Source: SZUA-35 sp963781035
Lineage (GTDB): Bacteria > Actinomycetota > Acidimicrobiia > Acidimicrobiales > SZUA-35
Direction: 5' to 3'
NCBI GenBank assembly: GCA_963781035.1
Contig: CAWAEN010000015.1
Coordinates: forward strand, 248,001-312,000
Length of the DNA: 64,000 bases
Position numbers and translations under genes: made by a program. Of this stretch, positions 39,032 to 47,259 are shown in pieces; position 1 is the first letter of the stretch, and every line of letters begins with the position of its first letter. Below the pieces are notes generated by a model that had not been told where the DNA came from, searched no databases, and saw only the letters and a list, made by a program, of their open reading frames with translations.

Positions 39032-39778
39032 ATGAATACCCGATTCGCACTCCCCGGACTGGCCACCGGGATCCTCGGCTTGGTCGCCGGGTTGATCGCT
39101 TACGCAGCAGACAACCGCCTGTTCGGTGCCGTTGCCGGTTTGCTGGCCCTCGCCGCCGGTGTGTCAGGCGTTCGGCTCGCCCAACAGCTGGGAGAGCAGG
39201 CCGCGCTGCAACGGCTCGTCGAGGACGAACTCCGCGTCGTGCGGGCCGAGACCCAGCAACAACTGATCGTCGACGACGGCGATGACTACGACGAGGCAGA
39301 AGACCTCGAAACTCTCACCGACGCCAGGACGGGGCTGTTCAGCGAGAGCTTCTTCACCGTCGCGCTCGAGTCACGCGTGGCCGCCGCACGCCGTCACCTG
39401 CGACCCGTCGCCGTGGTGCTGCTCGAGGTCGTCGAGGGCCTTCCCGGCGGCGAACCGACAGAAGCCGAAGCATCCATTGTTGCGCAGAGCATCACAACCA
39501 CACTTCGCGAGGCCGACACCGCGTGTCGCCTCCGCAACGGCTACTTCGCCCTTCTGCTCGAGGACACCCCCGAGAACGGCGCGATCTGGACGGTTGAACG
39601 CATTCGTCGCGAGCTGCTCGGTATCAAGACCGGGCTGACGCTCTGGGCCGGCGTGGCGTGTTATCCGGCCCACGCCTTCACGACCGATGAACTGATGCGA
39701 GCGGCGGAGGAAGCCCTCGAAGGTGCCCGCGAGTGGCGCCAGGACCGCATCGAGGTCGCGTCAGCGGCCAAGGACTGA
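39032..39778 (+). CDS. membrane protein with degenerate GGDEF domain
   Basis: 248 residues, intact. Two membrane segments (LATGILGLVAGLIAYAADNR; GAVAGLLALAAGVSGVRLAQ), a short coiled-coil-like linker, then a GGDEF fold from residue about 105 (LTDARTGLFSESFFTVALES; VAVVLLEVVEGL). The catalytic hairpin that should read G-G-D-E-F is replaced: EADTACRLRNGYFALLLEDT. The protein cannot be expected to make c-di-GMP and may be a sensor or binding partner. The start at 39032 has GGAGA six bases upstream. Its end overlaps the convergent CoA-transferase gene by 18 bases. Confidence 0.8.
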   Translation: MNTRFALPGLATGILGLVAGLIAYAADNRLFGAVAGLLALAAGVSGVRLAQQLGEQAALQRLVEDELRVVRAETQQQLIVDDGDDYDEAEDLETLTDARTGLFSESFFTVALESRVAAARRHLRPVAVVLLEVVEGLPGGEPTEAEASIVAQSITTTLREADTACRLRNGYFALLLEDTPENGAIWTVERIRRELLGIKTGLTLWAGVACYPAHAFTTDELMRAAEEALEGAREWRQDRIEVASAAKD

Positions 39779-40910
39779 AGCGCTCCCCGGAGGCGGCTCC
39801 AGACCGAACTCGCGCCACACCGAATCGGTATCGGAACCGACCGAGCGGCCGGCCCACCGAACCGACCCCGGCGTCTCGGACAGCCGAGCGATCACGTTCG
39901 GCATCGGGTACCCATCGACGGTGACGAATGCCTCGCGTTCGAGGATGTGGGGGTCGGCGGCGAGGTCGCTGATGTCGTACACCTGCGCGGCCGCACCGTC
40001 GGCTGCTTCGATCGCTTCGAGGGCCTCGCTCATCGTGCGCTCCGCAACCCACGCCGCCACCCGATCCTCGACCAGCCGGCGATGGTCCATTCGGTCAGCC
40101 ACCGTCCGAACACGCGGATCACCGCCGAGGCCGACCAACTGCATGACCCGGTCGGCGACCGAGTCGGCCGAGGTGCTGATGGCGATCCAGCGATCGTCTG
40201 ACGTGCGGTACGTTCCGCGCGGAATCGAATACGGCAGTCCCGATCCGAGTCTGGGCTGCTGCTGCCCCGACTTCAGCCACAACGACGGCAGCGGGCCCAT
40301 GATCTGGATCATGCTCTCGATCAGGTTCGCGTCCACCACCTGACCGACGCCCGAATGGATGGCGACCATCGTGGCAAAGGCCGCTGCCAGCCCGGTCACC
40401 TCATCGGTCAGCGCGACGGGCGGGAGCGTCGGCGCACCATCGGCATCACCGTTGAGCGCAGCGAAGCCGGACATGGCTTCGGCCAGCGTGGCGAAACCCG
40501 GTCGATGGGCGTAGGGACCGTCCTGCCCGAACGCCGTGACCCGGACGATGACCAGCGTCGGGCGATGCTGCGTGCAAGACCTCCGCACTCAGACCGAGCG
40601 AGTCGAGTTTGCCCGGTCGCATGTTCTCGACCAGCACGTCGCTCTCGGCCACCAGTGCCAGGAGGTTGGCCCGGCCGGTCGCACTTCGCAGGTCGAGTTC
40701 GATGAATCGCTTGTTGCGGTTGGCGCCCTTGAAGAAGAACGTCTCGCCGTCGTCGTCTCGCCAACCCAGGTTCCGTGCGGTGTCGCCGACTCCCGGCCGT
40801 TCGATCTTGATCACGTCCGCCCCGAAGTCGGCCAGGTGCCGAGCGCAACCCGGCCCGGCCAACACCGTCGACAGATCGAGGACTCGCAGGTCGCTCAGCG
40901 GTCCCGTCAT
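39761..40910 (-). CDS. CaiB/BaiF family CoA-transferase, one frameshift
   Basis: A class III CoA-transferase of about 380 residues, close to alpha-methylacyl-CoA racemase or acyl-CoA:carboxylate CoA-transferases. Seen: LRVLDLSTVLAGPGCARHLA, DFGADVIKIERPGVGDTARN, FFFKGANRNKRFIELDLRSA, LLALVAESDVLVENMRPGKL and, after an indel near 40558, GFATLAEAMSGFAALNGDAD. The usual catalytic Asp of this family would lie near LVENMRPG or just after; I cannot fix it. The C-terminus includes EALEAIEAADGAAAQVYDIS. The start lies inside a tandem repeat (see findings), with GTG at 40913 as an alternative to the ATG at 40910. Confidence 0.87.
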
Positions 40911-40993
40911 CACAGTGGTCCGATCATCACAGTGGTCCCGTCATCACAGTGGTCCGGTCAACGCAGTGGTCCAATCATCGAGGTCGTCCGTGT
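40909..40993. repeat. 17-bp tandem repeat over the start of the CoA-transferase gene
   Basis: Five units of 17 bases beginning at 40909, 40926, 40943, 40960 and 40977; the first is ATCACAGTGGTCCGATC, the next two differ by one or two bases, and the last two are more divergent. On the minus strand each of the first three contains GTGAT plus GACGGGACC-like sequence, the gene's own first bases. Confidence 0.9.
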
Positions 40994-41023
40994 CGTCGCT
41001 GCGGTGTCGTGCATCTCGCGCCC

Positions 41024-41553
41024 TCATGTCGCCTTTTCGACGATGCGTTGGATGGTTCCGAGAGTACGCACCGTCATCGTCCCGATGCTGCGTTCGAGCC
41101 CGGCAACGTCGAGTTCGGAGCTCGAGATCCCTCGCGGGGCCACCAGTGGAGGTCGCTCCCGACCAACGCCAGCCGATCGTCCGGTGTGGCGAACGCGTCG
41201 AGATCGAACGGCTCGGCCGGGCGCGCAGCCAGGAACACCACCTGTGGTTTGCTTCCCGGCACCGGCACGTTTTCACCGAACGGTGTGGCACCCGCGATGC
41301 CGACGAGCTCGGCGACTGTCCGCACGATCGTCGGGACCTCGAAGCCCAATGCGTCGCTCAGACCGAGGGTGAGCCTCTCTGCGATCTCGCTGCACTCGAG
41401 ATCGAGCGCGTCGGCGATCAGCAGATTGCCACTCGCTTGGTAGGCGGCGACGTCGGCAAATCCGGACCGGCGGGCGGCCGTGATCAGATCGTCGTTGGTG
41501 ACCCGCCGGCCGCCAGTGTTGATCGCACGCAGAAATGCGACATGCGAGATCAC
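41024..41553 (-). CDS. DUF1697 family protein, one frameshift
   Basis: About 176 residues. The N-terminus SHVAFLRAINTGGRRVTNDD and LITAARRSGFADVAAYQASG, NLLIADA is the family signature. The frame ending at 41074 is too short; one base out, SSSELDVAGLERSIG and MTVRTLGTIQRIVEKAT continue the family's usual C-terminus to a stop at 41024. The indel lies near 41135. The GTG start overlaps the hxlR stop (GTGA). Function of the family is unknown. Confidence 0.85.
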
Positions 41554-41858
41554 CCGGCGGCCCAGACGTGGGCGTAGGCGCTCACGGCCTCGAGGACCGG
41601 CTGAAGGGCCTGCCCCTTCTCGGTGAGCCCATACGCGGTCGATCGCCCGTGGACCCGTCGCTCGACGACGCCCTCGGATTCCAACTCCTTCAGCCGCTCG
41701 GACAACAGTCGATCCGAGATGCCCGGTATGGCATCTCGGATCTGGCTGAAGGTGGTGCACCCACCGGTCATGGAGAGGAGGATCGCGCCCGTCCACCGGC
41801 GACCGATCATCTCGATCGCCTGATGGAAATACGGGCAGTACGCGCCATCCTCGGGCAT
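41550..41858 (-). CDS. HxlR family transcription regulator
   Basis: 102 residues, intact, a winged helix-turn-helix. CPYFHQAIEMIGRRWTGAIL opens with the Cys often used for redox or electrophile sensing, and GISDRLLSERLKELESEGVV is the recognition helix and wing. It follows azoR by ten bases and precedes a DUF1697 gene. HxlR/YodB members repress azoreductase genes and respond to quinones or diamide; that role is likely here by context. The azoR stop TAA at 41869 also forms part of a TAACAT hexamer seven bases before the ATG. Confidence 0.9.
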   Translation of the reverse strand: MPEDGAYCPYFHQAIEMIGRRWTGAILLSMTGGCTTFSQIRDAIPGISDRLLSERLKELESEGVVERRVHGRSTAYGLTEKGQALQPVLEAVSAYAHVWAAG

Positions 41859-41865
41859 GGTCGAA

Positions 41866-41871
41866 ATGTTA
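41866..41871 (-). promoter_or_regulatory. -10 hexamer for hxlR
   Basis: TAACAT on the minus strand, seven bases before the ATG at 41858; its first three bases are the azoR stop codon. Confidence 0.5.
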
Positions 41872-42453
41872 GGCGATGGCGGCGATCGCTTCGCCGGCGC
41901 GGGCCAGACCACCCTCGGCATCCAGGGCGAGGCCCTCGGCTGCCACGACTTGCACATTCCGGATGCCCAGGAATCCGAGGAAGAAGGTCAACCACGTCGT
42001 GCCGTGATCCAACTCGGAGCCGATCGGAGTGCCGCCGGCAGCGGCGACGACGTAGGTCGGGCGGTCGGTCAGCAAACCGATCGGCCCTTGCTCGGTGTAG
42101 CCGAACGTCACACCGGCCCGAGCGACGAGGTCGGCCCAGGCCTTGAGCGCAGCGGGCACGCCGAAGTTGTAGATCGGTGCGCCGATGACGAGGACGTCGG
42201 CCGACTGGAGCTCGTCGATGAGTTGGTCGGCGAAGGCCAGGGCGGTCGCCGATTCGGGAGAGCGTTCAGCGGGGATCACACCCATGTTCGAGGTGAGCTC
42301 AGCCGAGAGCAGCGGAACTCCGAGGGCGAGATCGCGCACGATGACCTGATCGTCTTGCGCGGCGAGTCTGGCGATGAGTTGGTCGGCGAGGTTGCGAGTG
42401 GCCGAGTTGGCACCGGTGGCGCTTGCGTCGATGCGGAGAATCGTTCTGGACAT
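41869..42453 (-). CDS. azoR: FMN-dependent NADH-azoreductase
   Basis: 194 residues, intact. A flavodoxin-like quinone reductase that uses FMN and NADH. Seen: ILRIDASATGANSATRNLAD with the phosphate-binding loop, VIGAPIYNFGVPAALKAWAD (the M/IYNFxxPxxLKxWxD FMN site), RAGVTFGYTEQGPIGLLTDR and VVAAAGGTPIG. It protects against quinones and azo compounds. The ATG at 42453 has AAAGG about ten bases upstream. Two palindromes lie in the promoter region. Confidence 0.95.
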   Translation of the reverse strand: MSRTILRIDASATGANSATRNLADQLIARLAAQDDQVIVRDLALGVPLLSAELTSNMGVIPAERSPESATALAFADQLIDELQSADVLVIGAPIYNFGVPAALKAWADLVARAGVTFGYTEQGPIGLLTDRPTYVVAAAGGTPIGSELDHGTTWLTFFLGFLGIRNVQVVAAEGLALDAEGGLARAGEAIAAIA

Positions 42454-42492
42454 GGAAGGGGCCTTTCAGGCAAGAACACGAACTGTGCGTGA

Positions 42493-42521
42493 TTACGAAT
42501 AGTAAGTAGTTCAGATCTGAA
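42493..42521. promoter_or_regulatory. azoR promoter region with two palindromes
   Basis: TTACGAATAGTAA (42493-42505) has TTAC/GTAA ends and overlaps a plausible -10 (TACTAT on the minus strand). TTCAGATCTGAA (42510-42521) is a perfect 12-bp palindrome. Both resemble operators for HxlR-type regulators; the regulator is encoded in the same operon. Confidence 0.5.
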
Positions 42522-42601
42522 TTGCACTGCGACAGTGGTCACACGTGCCGCCGAGCGCGATCCGTTCCTCGCCCGACCTGCACCGGACGGCGGGTCCGCA
42601 C

Positions 42602-42607
42602 TACCCT
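42602..42607 (+). promoter_or_regulatory. -10 hexamer for the membrane protein at 42614
   Basis: TACCCT, six bases before the GTG at 42614. Confidence 0.55.
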
Positions 42608-42613
42608 TTTCCC

Positions 42614-43250
42614 GTGAGCCTCGATCTCCGAGAGCAGGACCCCGCTGCAGCCAGATTCAACGCTGTGGGCCAAGCCGTGCTCTTCTGCCTGATCGGCGGC
42701 GTGGTCGGTCTCGTGGCCAATGGCCTCCTGTTCGGGACCTCTGACCCGTTGCGATGGCTCGTCGTCGCGGTGTGCGCCGGCACCGGAACCGTGCCCCTGG
42801 TTCGATGGCTGTCTGGATCGCCGGCGCATCGATCACCTCGACCTCTTCGGGATCGATCGTTCGCTCCGCCCACTTCTCGAACGTGCCGCGTCGGCTGCCA
42901 ACGCCATCGAGCAGGCGGGCCATGCGGCACCTGACGGCGCCATCCGCGACCAACTGACGGAGAACTACAGCACTGCGCTTCGACACCTCCGCCTCATGGA
43001 GTCCGATGCTCGGCAGTCTGGGCAGGCGAGCCGCCAGGGCCTCCTGCAGCTCTGCCACCAACTCGATGACCTCGCGGCTGCCTCGGGGCGGTTGTCGGCC
43101 GCAGCCGTCACCGCCCTACCGTCCGTACTCGGTCAGCTCACCGAACGGACGACGCTGTTGGAGCGGGCGCTCCGCGAGACATCGTCCAACGAGCAGTTGG
43201 GCTCCGGAGACGAGCGCTCAGCGCAGGGTCGGTCTGGCCCGGTCCCGTAG
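42614..43250 (+). CDS. membrane protein of unknown function, one frameshift
   Basis: About 212 residues. Two membrane segments near the N-terminus (GQAVLFCLIGGVVGLVANGL; LRWLVVAVCAGTGTVPLVRW), then after an indel near 42815 a largely helical cytoplasmic part (LRPLLERAASAANAIEQAGH; TALRHLRLMESDARQSGQAS; LCHQLDDLAAASGRL) that looks like a coiled coil. I do not recognise the family. The GTG start is supported by the promoter hexamer. Its 3' end overlaps the convergent epsilon-subunit gene by about 33 bases. Confidence 0.6.
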
Positions 43251-43401
43251 ATCCCGATGCCACCAACGTCCACTGAAACGCCAGCGCGGCGGTGTGTCCG
43301 TAGGCGGGGCTGGCCGTTGATGGGCGAGGCCACAGCATCTCGATCGCGGCGGCAACGGCGACGACCTCCTCATCGGTGGGCGTGGGCCGGATCTCGCTCA
43401 C
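43218..43401 (-). CDS. acyl-CoA carboxylase epsilon subunit, one frameshift
   Basis: About 61 residues. The N-terminus EIRPTPTDEEVVAVAAAIEM (P-T-D-E-E is the AccE signature) is followed by LWPRP. One base out, near 43280, the frame continues RWRFSGRWWHRDLRDRARP to a stop at 43218, giving the Trp-rich end typical of these small subunits. The GTG start overlaps the pccB stop (GTGA). The subunit stabilises the alpha-beta complex in actinobacteria. The biotinylated alpha subunit is not in the window. Confidence 0.8.
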
Positions 43402-44950
43402 AGTGGAACGTTTCCGTGCTTGCGCTTCGGCAGGTCCTCGGTCTTCGACTGGAGCATGCGGAGGCCGGCGATCAGCTTGCGTCTGGTCTCGGCAGGATCG
43501 ATCACGTCATCGACGTAGCCCCGCTCGGCAGCGATCCACGGGTTGGCGAAGCGTTCCTTGTACTCGTCGATGAGTTCGGTCCGACGGGCCGCAGGGTCAG
43601 CGGCAGACTGGATCTCGCGGCGGTAGACGATGTCGGTGGCACCCTCGGGGCCCATCACCGCGAGCTCGGCCGTTGGCCAGGCAAAGGCCAGATCGCAGCC
43701 GATCCCCTTCGAGTCCATGACCACGTAGGCACCGCCGTAGGCCTTACGAGTGATCACCTGCATCCGCGGCACGGTGGCCTCGCAGTATGCGTAGAGGAGC
43801 TTCGCGCCGTGGCGGATGATGCCGCCGTACTCCTGGTCGACTCCGGGGAGGAATCCGGGCACGTCGACGAACGTGACGAGTGGGATGTTGAAGGCATCAC
43901 ACACGCGCACGAAGCGGGCTGCCTTGGACGAGCTCTCGATGTCGAGCACGCCGGCGAGCTGCATCGGCTGGTTGGCGACGATGCCGACCGGCCGACCGTC
44001 GAGGCGGGCGAAGCCGCACACGATCGCCTTCGCCCAGTTGGCCTGGTACTCCATGAACTCACCGTCGTCGACGACTTCGGTGATGATCTGCTTCATGTCG
44101 TACGGGTGATTGGAGGTCTCGGGCATGATCTCGGCCAAGCCGAGGACAGAGGCGGTCGGGGTCGTCACCGGACGGGATGATCGGCGGCTCCTCGAGGTTG
44201 TTCGATGGCAGGAACGACAGCAGGAAGCGCACATCGTCGAGTACGGCCTTCTCGTCATCGGCGACGAAGGTTGCGACGCCGGACTTCGAGCTGTGACTGC
44301 CCGCTCCGCCGAGCTCTTCGAGCGTGACCTCTTCACCGGTGACCGTCTTCACGACGTCTGGACCGGTGATGAACATGTGCGACGTCTCCTTCACCATGAA
44401 GATGAAGTCGGTCATCGCCGGGCTGTACACCGCACCGCCGGCACACGGACCCATGATCACGCTGATCTGCGGGATGACGCCGGAGGCCTGGACGTTGCGA
44501 TAGAAGATGCCGCCGTAGCCGTCGAGGCTGACCACACCCTCCGGGATGCGGGCACCGGCGCCGTCGTTGAGTCCGACGAGGGGTGCGCCGGTGGACAGCG
44601 ACGAGATCCATGACCTTCTGGATCTTCTCGGCAAAGACCTCACCGAGGGACCCGCCCATGATCGTGAAATCCTGGCTGAAGACGAAGACCTTCCGACCGT
44701 CGATGGTCCCCCATCCAGTGACGACACCATCGGTGTACGGTCGCTCGGTGGCGTCTGGATTGCGGGTGCGAGCCAGCATGTCGAGTTCGTTGAACGAACC
44801 GTCGTCGAGCAGATAGTCGAGCCTCTCCCTGGCCAGCATCTTGCCCTTGTCGTGCTGGCGCTGGACCGACCGCTCGGATCCGGCGTGCAGCGCTGCCTCC
44901 CGACGCGCGAGCAAGTCGGCAAGGCGATCGGCATTCGTTGTTTCAGCCAC
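43398..44950 (-). CDS. acyl-CoA carboxylase beta subunit (propionyl-CoA carboxylase type), two frameshifts
   Basis: Carboxyltransferase subunit, about 518 residues, that carboxylates propionyl-CoA or related acyl-CoA. Seen: QRQHDKGKMLARERLDYLLD, DFTIMGGSLGEVFAEKIQKV, and after an indel near 44595, PLVGLNDGAGARIPEGVVSL, ISVIMGPCAGGAVYSPAMTD and GPDVVKTVTGEEVTLEELGG. After a second near 44155 come FVDVPGFLPGVDQEYGGIIR, ITRKAYGGAYVVMDSKGIGC and AAERGYVDDVIDPAETRRKL. G-A-G-A-R-I and A-G-G form the oxyanion loops. The GTG start is supported by TACCCT seven bases upstream. It reads into the epsilon subunit. Confidence 0.93.
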
Positions 44951-44957
44951 GCGCGGG

Positions 44958-44963
44958 AGGGTA
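44958..44963 (-). promoter_or_regulatory. -10 hexamer for the carboxylase beta subunit
   Basis: TACCCT on the minus strand, seven bases before the GTG at 44950. Confidence 0.5.
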
Positions 44964-45015
44964 GCGCCCGGCACCCGACCTCGGAAATGACGAACGTCCC
45001 GATCGCCGACCCCGG

Positions 45016-45021
45016 TAGCGT
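45016..45021 (+). promoter_or_regulatory. -10 hexamer for the LOG gene
   Basis: TAGCGT, six bases before the ATG at 45028; favours that ATG over the GTG one codon earlier. Confidence 0.55.
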
Positions 45022-45027
45022 TTCGTG

Positions 45028-45620
45028 ATGCCTGAACTGACCTCAGTGTGTGTCTATTGCGCATCATCGACCGGGACGAATCGACAGATCGTCGATGCCA
45101 CCCGCTCCTTGGGGCAGCTGCTGGCCGAGCGTGGAATCGGCCTCGTCTACGGCGGCGGGCGCCGTCGGGCTGATGGGACTCATCGCCGACACCGTGCTGG
45201 CCGACGGTGGGACGGTCACCGGCATCATCCCGACCGACCTGTTCCCGCAGAGAGGTGGCCCACGTCGGCTGCACCGAACTGATCGAGGTCGACTCGATGC
45301 ACGAACGGAAGCGACTCATGTTCGACCGGGCGGATGCGTTCATTGCCCTGCCCGGTGGATTCGGAACCCTCGAGGAGATCGCCGAGGTCACGACCTGGGC
45401 CCAGATCGGGATGCACGACAAACCCGTCGGTCTCCTGAACGTCGACGGCTACTGGGACGGGCTCTTGGCGTTCTTCGATCGGGCGGTCGCCGACGGTCTG
45501 CTGAAGGACCAGAACCGCGCCATGCTGCAACAGTCGAGGAGTCCGGAGGGAATGCTCGACGCCCTGGAGCGTTACGAGGGCAGCGCCGAGCCGAAGTGGA
45601 TGGACATCGACCAGGCGTGA
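45028..45620 (+). CDS. LOG family protein (TIGR00730), two frameshifts
   Basis: About 197 residues, Rossmann-like. Family motifs: SVCVYCASSTGTN, GIGLVYGGG, AVGLMGLIADTVLADGGTVT, ELIEVDSMHERKRLMFDRAD and FIALPGGFGTLEEIAEV with the catalytic P-G-G-x-G-T-x-x-E. Family enzymes hydrolyse nucleoside 5'-monophosphates to ribose 5-phosphate and a base, including cytokinin precursors. Indels near 45167 and 45250. It is convergent with the scramblase-like gene, whose stop is four bases away. Confidence 0.92.
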
Positions 45621-45624
45621 CGGA

Positions 45625-46499
45625 CTAGCCGAAGCCGCGTGCGTCCTGCTTGAGCGCGGTGTCGATCGACAGCGCCGACGCCACGACGAGACTGTTGAAC
45701 GGCTCTGGCATGCGCTGGTGGACCTGCACGACGTAGTTGTCAGCAGTGGTGAACATCGTCTTGGCGATGCCCTCGAAGGTCTTGGTGATCCGGGCGACCT
45801 CGGTGCCACCTGACTCTTCGATTCGGAAATTCCAGGCTCGCCAGTTCTCGGCCTTGATGGCTCCGAGCTCGGTGCCGTTGGACCTGGAGCGAGAAGCTGA
45901 TCTTCCCGATCATGTTCTTCTGCACGATCCGGCCGACCTCATTGCCGTTCGGGTCCTCGACGATCACCTTCGACTTGAAGAACTTCCGGGGCCGGACGAT
46001 CCGCATCTGGACCTGTCCTCCGGGTCCGGTGACCTCCAGCGTGTGAGTGAAGAACTGGTCGAGGCTCCCGAACAACCGCAGGAGTTTCTTCCACACCGAC
46101 TGCCCGACCTGGGCGACGGCGGCGATCTGCTGCCCGTTCTGGTCGTAGACCGAGTACTGGTTGTTCAGCTCGATGAGCTTGGCTTTCTGGTTCACGACCA
46201 GGATGGGCTCATTGAAGATCGAACCGCCGCCGGCGGCCGCCATGCCCTGGATGCCGGCTCCGCGATAGCCCTGACCCGAGATCTGATCGCCCACGTTCTT
46301 GCCCTCGTTGCCGAGGGTGAGCGCGGCATCGATCTGATCGAGCGCACCGCCGCTGGGGGTCTGGCCTGCGCCGGTGACCGGGTCGGTTGCCCTGGGCACC
46401 CTGATTGCTGATGTGATCGGTCCATGCCGTGCCGTCCCAGTAGCGGAGTTCGGCCCGTCCGTGCGGGTCCGGATACCAGTTGGCGGCGACGTCAGACAT
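45625..46499 (-). CDS. phospholipid scramblase/LURP-one family protein with DUF2510 domain, two frameshifts
   Basis: About 290 residues. The N-terminal 30 residues, NWYPDPHGRAELRYWDGTAW with TDH, form the DUF2510 W-Y-x-D-P motif seen in many actinobacterial membrane-associated proteins. After a Gly/Gln-rich linker the tubby-like scramblase fold follows: FNEPILVVNQKAKLIELNNQ, SVYDQNGQQIAAVAQVGQS, TLEVTGPGGQVQMRIVRPRK and KVIVEDPNGNEVGRIVQKNM. The end is in another frame (YVVQVHQRMPEPFNSLVVAS). Function in bacteria is unknown. TACGGT lies six bases before the ATG. Confidence 0.83.
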
Positions 46500-46505
46500 C
46501 GCACC

Positions 46506-46511
46506 ACCGTA
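46506..46511 (-). promoter_or_regulatory. -10 hexamer for the scramblase-like gene
   Basis: TACGGT on the minus strand, six bases before the ATG at 46499. Confidence 0.55.
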
Positions 46512-46565
46512 GGTGATCGCCGACAGGCGGAACAGAACGCTCTCGCGGCGCAGACCCCTCGGCTC

Positions 46566-46571
46566 TAGCGT
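46566..46571 (+). promoter_or_regulatory. -10 hexamer for the flavin-split-barrel gene at 46578
   Basis: TAGCGT, six bases before the ATG at 46578. Together with 46506 it gives a compact divergent promoter pair. Confidence 0.55.
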
Positions 46572-46577
46572 GCGTGA

Positions 46578-47240
46578 ATGTCGAACCACGAGCCACCCTC
46601 CGACCGCACGACCGTCCGGCGAGGCGCGAACCGAGCTGACTACGATCCCGCCGCGATCCAGACGATTCTGCGGGCCGGGACGATCGCACACGTCGGCGTG
46701 ATCACCGATGACGGGCCGATCGTCTTGCCGATGGCCTACACCGCCACAGACGATCAGCTGCTGTTCCACGGGTCGGTGGCCAACGCCATGATGCGAGCCG
46801 GCAAGAGCATGGAGGTCTGCGTCACGGTCACGATCCTCGACGCCCTCGTCATCGCTCGCACTCCCTTCCACAACTCGGTGAACTACCGATCGGTGGTCGT
46901 TCGCGGCGAGGCGATCGCCGTCACCGATCCCGATCGGAAGCTCGCTGCGCTCCGAGCGATCAACGACCACATGGTCGAGATCTGGGACACCGCTCGGCCG
47001 CCGAGCGATGTGGATCTCAACCAGACGCTGGTGCTCGCCGTACCGCTCGACGAATCATCGGCCAAGGTCAGGAACGGCGACCCGATCGACGAGGAGCAGG
47101 ATCTCGACGGGCCGCACTGGGCCGGCCTCGTACCGATCCTCACGACCTGGGGAACCCCGAAACCGGCCGACGATCTCGTCGATGGGATCGAGATACCGGC
47201 ACATGTCAGGGCGCTGACCGGCGAGAACGTCCACCCCTGA
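46578..47240 (+). CDS. pyridoxamine 5'-phosphate oxidase-like split-barrel protein (Nim type)
   Basis: 220 residues, intact. VRRGANRADYDPAAIQTILR, AGTIAHVGVITDDGPIVLPM and AYTATDDQLLFHGSVANAMM are the opening of the Nim-like FMN split-barrel family, whose members include 5-nitroimidazole reductases. ALVIARTPFHNSVNYRSVVV and RGEAIAVTDPDRKLAALRAI follow as usual. Probably an FMN-dependent oxidoreductase of unknown substrate. No operon partner; it is convergent with the acyl-CoA ligase gene. Confidence 0.88.
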   Translation: MSNHEPPSDRTTVRRGANRADYDPAAIQTILRAGTIAHVGVITDDGPIVLPMAYTATDDQLLFHGSVANAMMRAGKSMEVCVTVTILDALVIARTPFHNSVNYRSVVVRGEAIAVTDPDRKLAALRAINDHMVEIWDTARPPSDVDLNQTLVLAVPLDESSAKVRNGDPIDEEQDLDGPHWAGLVPILTTWGTPKPADDLVDGIEIPAHVRALTGENVHP

Positions 47241-47259
47241 ATCTCATCGATCGCGAGGG

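Noticed and set aside
30575..40993. Short tandem arrays as CRISPR
   Set aside because: Units follow each other without spacers and no cas gene is near.
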